A stretch of 64,000 bases of DNA from Colletes latitarsis (taxonomy: Eukaryota > Arthropoda > Insecta > Hymenoptera > Colletidae), in contig NW_027488365.1 of assembly GCF_051014445.1 (NCBI RefSeq), forward strand, positions 43,844,001 through 43,908,000, given 5' to 3'. The position numbers and the translations under genes are program-made. How positions within the stretch are numbered: the stretch's first letter is position 1; every line of letters begins with the position of its first letter. Below, piece by piece: positions 60,148 through 64,000 of the stretch. The notes below the pieces were generated by a model, which had not been told where the DNA came from, did not search any database, and worked only from the letters and a program-made list of their open reading frames with translations.

Positions 60148-63043
60148 GTCAATTAAACCTGGTTTCGATCAATATTTTAGAGGATAACACCGGTTAGGTC
60201 TGGGTTAGGTCTGGTATATGCGCGCATCTGGCTTATACTTTCGCCTTTTTCGCAAACTTGTTGGCCAGATCCTGGGGTTTTACCGTGTTTGAATCACGTA
60301 GTAATGTGGTACCGCACTGAGGCAGTCAATTAAACCTGGTTTCGATCAATATTTCACAGGATAACACCGGTTAGGTCTGGGTTATGCCCGCATCAGGCTC
60401 ATGATTTTGCCTTCGTCGCATACTTGTTGGCCAGATCCTGGGTTTTTTTCGTGTTTGAATCACGCAGTAATGTGGTAACACACTGAAGGAGTCAATTAAA
60501 CCTGGTTTCGATCAATATTTTAGAGGATAACACCGGTTAGGTCTGGGTTAGGTCTGGGTTATGCCCGCATCTGGCTCATGATTTTGCCTCCTTCGCATAC
60601 TTGTTGGCCATATCCTGGGTTTTCTTCGTGTTTGAATCACGTAGTAATGTGGTAACACACTGAAGCAGTCAATTAAACCTGGTTTCGATCAATATTTCAG
60701 ACGATAACACCGGTTAGGTCTGGGTTAGCTCTGGGTTATGCCCGCATCTGGCTCATGATTTTGCCTTCTTCTCATACTTGTTGGCCAGATCCTGGGTTTT
60801 TTTCGTGTTTGAATCACGTAGTAATGTGGTAACACACTGATGCAGTCAATTAAACCTGGTTTCGATCAATATTTTAGAGGATAACACCGGTTAGGTCTGG
60901 GTTAGGTCCGGCATATGCCCGCATCTGGCTCATGATTTTGCCTTCTTCGCATACTTGTTGGCCAGATCCTGGGTTTTTTTCGTGTTTGAATCACGTAGTA
61001 ATGTGGTAATACACTGAAGCAGTCAATTAAACCTGGTTTCGATCAATATTTTAGAGGATAACACCGGTTAGGTCTGGGTTAGGTCTGGGTTATGCCCGCA
61101 TCTGGCTCATGATTTTGCCTTCTTCGCATACTTGTTGGCCAGATCCTGGGTTTTTTTCGTGTTTGAATCAAGTAGTAATGTGGTAACACAATGAAGCAGT
61201 CAATTTACCCTGGTTTCGATCAATATTTTGGAGGATAACACCGGTTAGGTCTGGGTTAGGTCTAGGTTATGCCCGCATCTGGCTTATACTTTCGCCTTTT
61301 TCGCAAACTTGTTGGGTAGATCCTGGGTTTTTTTCGGGTTTGAATCACGTGGTAATGTGGTACGACACAGAAACAATCCATTAAACCTGGATTGGGACAG
61401 TATTTTAGAGGATAACACCGGTTAGGTCTGGGTTAGGTCTGGGATATGCGCGCATCTGGCTTATACTTTGACCTTTTTCGCAAACTTGTTGGCTAGATCC
61501 TGGCTTTTTTTCGAGTTTGAATAACGCAGTAGTGTGGTACCACACTGAAGCAGTCAATTAAACCTGGCTTCGGTCAATATTTTAGAGGATAGCACCGGTT
61601 AGGTCTGGGTTAGGTCTGGGATATGCGCGCATCTGGCTCATGATTTTGCCTTCTTCGCATACTTGTTGGCCAGATCCTGGGTTTTTTTCGTGTTTGAATC
61701 ACGTAGTAATGTGGTAACACACTGAAGCAGTCAATTAAACCTGGTTTCGATCAATATTTTAGAGGATAACACCGGTAAGGTCTGGGTTAGGTCTGGGATA
61801 TGCGCGCATCTGGCTTATACTTTCGCCTTTTTCGCAAACTTGTTGGCCAGATCCTGGGTTTTTTCCGTGTTTGAATCACGTAGTAATGTGGTACCACACT
61901 GAGGCAGTCAATTAAACCTGGTTTCGATCAATATTTTAGAGGATAACACCGGTTAGGTCTGGTATATGCGCGCATCTGGCTTATACTTTCGCCTGTTTCG
62001 CAATCTTGTTGGCCAGATCATGGGTTTTTTCCGTGTTTGAATCACGTAGTAACGTTGTACCACACTGAGGCTGTCAATTAAACCTGGTTTCGATCAATAT
62101 TTTAGAGGATAACACCGGTTAGGTCTGGGTTAGGTCTGGTATATGCGCGCATCTGGCTTATACTTTCGCCTTTTTCGCAAACTTGTTGGCCAGATCCTGG
62201 GGTTTTACCGTGTTTGAATCACGTAGTAATGTGGTACCGCACTGAGGCAGTCAATTAAACCTGGTTTCGATCAATATTTCACAAGATAACACCGGTTAGG
62301 TCTGGGTTAGGTCTGGGTTATGCCCGCATCAGGCTCATGATTTTGCCTTCGTCGCATACTTGTTGGCCAGATCCTGGGTTTTTTTCGTGTTTGAATCGCG
62401 CAGTAATGTGGTAACACACTGAAGGAGTCAATTAAACCTGGTTTCGATCAATATTTTAGAGGATAACACCGGTTAGGTCTGGGTTAGGTCTGGGTTATGC
62501 CCGCATCTGGCTCATGATTTTGCCTCCTTCGCATACTTGTTGGCCATATCCTGGGTTTTCTTCGTGTTTGAATCACGTAGTAATGTGGTAACACACTGAA
62601 GCAGTCAATTAAACCTGGTTTCGATCAATATTTCAGAGGATAACACCGGTTAGGTCTGGGTTAGGTCTGGGTTATGCCCGCATCCGGCTCATGATTTTGC
62701 CTTCTTCTCATACTTGTTGGCCAGATCCTGGGTTTTTTTCGTGTTTGAATCACGTAGTAATGTGGTAACACACTGAAGCAGTCAATTAAACCTGGTTTCG
62801 ATCAATATTTTAGAGGACAACACCGGTTAGGTCTGGGTTAGGTCCGGCATATGCCCGCATCTGGCTCATGATTTTGCCATCTTCGCATACTTGTTGGCCA
62901 GATCCTGGGTTTTTTTCGTGATTGAATCACGTAGTAATGTGGTAATACACTGAAGCAGTCAATTAAACCTGGTTTCGATCAATATTTTAGAGGATAATAC
63001 CGGTTAGGTCTGGGTTAGGTCTGGTATATGCGCGCATCTGGCT
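60148..63043 (+). repeat. Higher-order satellite unit of period 2987 bp, copy 2
   Basis: Second copy of 57161-60056. It diverges at 63043, where CTGGCTTATACTTTCG replaces the CTGGCTCATGATTTTG of copy 1: the same monomer position has switched from type A to type B body. Sequence to the right (63044-64000) is ordinary satellite with no further copy of the unit inside the window. Confidence 0.84.
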
Positions 63044-64000
63044 TATACTTTCGCCTTTTTCGCAAACTTGTTGGCCAGATCATGTGTTTTTTCCGTGTTT
63101 GAATCACGTAGTAATGTTGTACCACACTGAGGCAGTCAATTAAACCTGGATTCGGACAGTATTTTAGAGGATAACACCGGTTAGGTCTGGGTTTGGTCTG
63201 GGTTATGCCCGCATCTGGCTCATGATTTTGCCTTCTTCGCATACTTGTTGGCCAGATCCTGGGTTTTTTTCGTGTTTGTATCACGTAGTAATGTGGTAAC
63301 ACACTGAAGCAGTCAATTAAACCTGGTTTCGATCAATATTTTACAGGATACCACCGGTTAGGACTGGGTTAGGTCTGGGTTATGCCCGCATCTGGCTCAT
63401 GATTTTGCCTTCTTCGCATACTTGTTGGCCAGATCCTGGGTTTTTTTCGTGTTTGAATCACGTAGTAATGTGGTAACACACTGAAGCAGTCAATTAAACC
63501 TGGTTTCGATCAATATTTTAGAGGATAACACCGGTTAGGTCTGGGTTAGGTCTGGGTTATGCCCGCATCTGGCTTATACTTTCGCCTTTCCGCAAACTTG
63601 TTGGCCAGATCATGTGTTTTTTCCGTGTTTGAATCACGTAGTAATGTTGTACCGCACTGAGGCAGTCAATTAAACCTGGATTCGGACAGTATTTTAGAGG
63701 ATAACACCGGTTAGGTCTGGGTTATGTCTAGGATATGCGCGCATATGGCTTATACTTTCTCCTTTTTCGCTAACTTGTTGGCTAGATCCTGGGATTTGTC
63801 GGGTTTCGAATCACGTAGTAATGTGGTAACACACTGAAGCAGTCAATTAAACCTGGTTTCGATCTATATTTTAGAGGATAACACCGGTTATGTCTGGGTT
63901 AGGTCTGGGATATGCGCGCATCTGGCATATGCTTTCGCCTTTTTCGCAAACTTGTTGGCCAGATCCTGGGTTTTTTCCGTGTTTGAATCACGTAGGAATA

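Larger units (their letters stand above)
55110..64000 (+). repeat. Satellite array, ~177-bp TTAGGTCTGGG monomers (right block, continues past the window)
   Basis: Same satellite and same orientation as 1670-48122, roughly 50 monomers (estimate from length), with no gene. Monomers next to the element are more divergent, for example GAATCACGAAGCAACGTGG at about 55190. Variants common here but rare or absent on the left include CCATATCCTGGG, GGGGTTTTACCG, GTACCGCAC, ATTGGGACAG and GGTCTGGTATATG. Some monomers have one TTAGGTCTGGG unit instead of two (e.g. near 57041, 57381 and 60371). The array is cut by the window edge. Confidence 0.96.

Overview
The window is eukaryotic, almost certainly insect, repeat DNA. 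About 55 kb of the 64 kb is one head-to-tail satellite array with a monomer of about 177 bp. The only protein-coding DNA is two GC-rich non-LTR retrotransposons of the R1 type, with an APE-like endonuclease, a reverse transcriptase and a CCHC-knuckle Gag-like ORF1. I see no host gene, tRNA, rRNA, CRISPR array or prokaryotic feature. Nearly every satellite monomer carries two adjacent copies, or sometimes one, of the 11-bp motif TTAGGTCTGGG. This is an elongated form of the insect telomere repeat TTAGG. From memory, unchecked, 11-bp motifs of this kind have been reported as telomeric repeats in Hymenoptera, so a hymenopteran subtelomeric or telomere-derived array is my leading guess; a centromeric satellite is the alternative.

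Layout. Positions 1-1669 hold a 5'-truncated, frameshifted R1-clade ORF2 on the minus strand. It starts a few codons into the endonuclease at its right end and runs off the left edge just before the catalytic RT motif A. Positions 1670-48122 are satellite. They contain two main monomer types (A, with TTATGCCCGCAT and CTCATGATTTTG; B, with ATATGCGCGCAT and CTTATACTTTCG) that often alternate as a dimer of about 355 bp. On top of this lie larger duplications with offsets of 3880, 7667 and 3651 bp. Positions 48123-55109 are a full-length plus-strand R1-clade element with 5'UTR, ORF1, ORF2, a structured 3'UTR and a 29-A tail. It is flanked by a perfect 16-bp target-site duplication that begins inside a TTAGG motif. 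Positions 55110-64000 are satellite again, here dominated by a tandem higher-order unit of 2987 bp not obvious on the left side.

How the parts relate. The complete element has all parts needed for target-primed reverse transcription, but its reading frames are damaged. One in-frame TAG separates the ORF1 zinc knuckles from a further 149 open codons, which end in a TAATG overlap with the ORF2 start. ORF2 has two compensating one-base frameshifts next to G runs. The insertion point inside the telomere-like motif, and the presence of a second, different R1-type element in the same array, suggest (inference) that this satellite is a habitual target for telomere-repeat-type retrotransposons such as the TRAS and SART families. 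The array itself shows repeated unequal exchange: kilobase tandem duplications, chimeric monomers, and gain or loss of exactly one 11-bp telomere-like unit.
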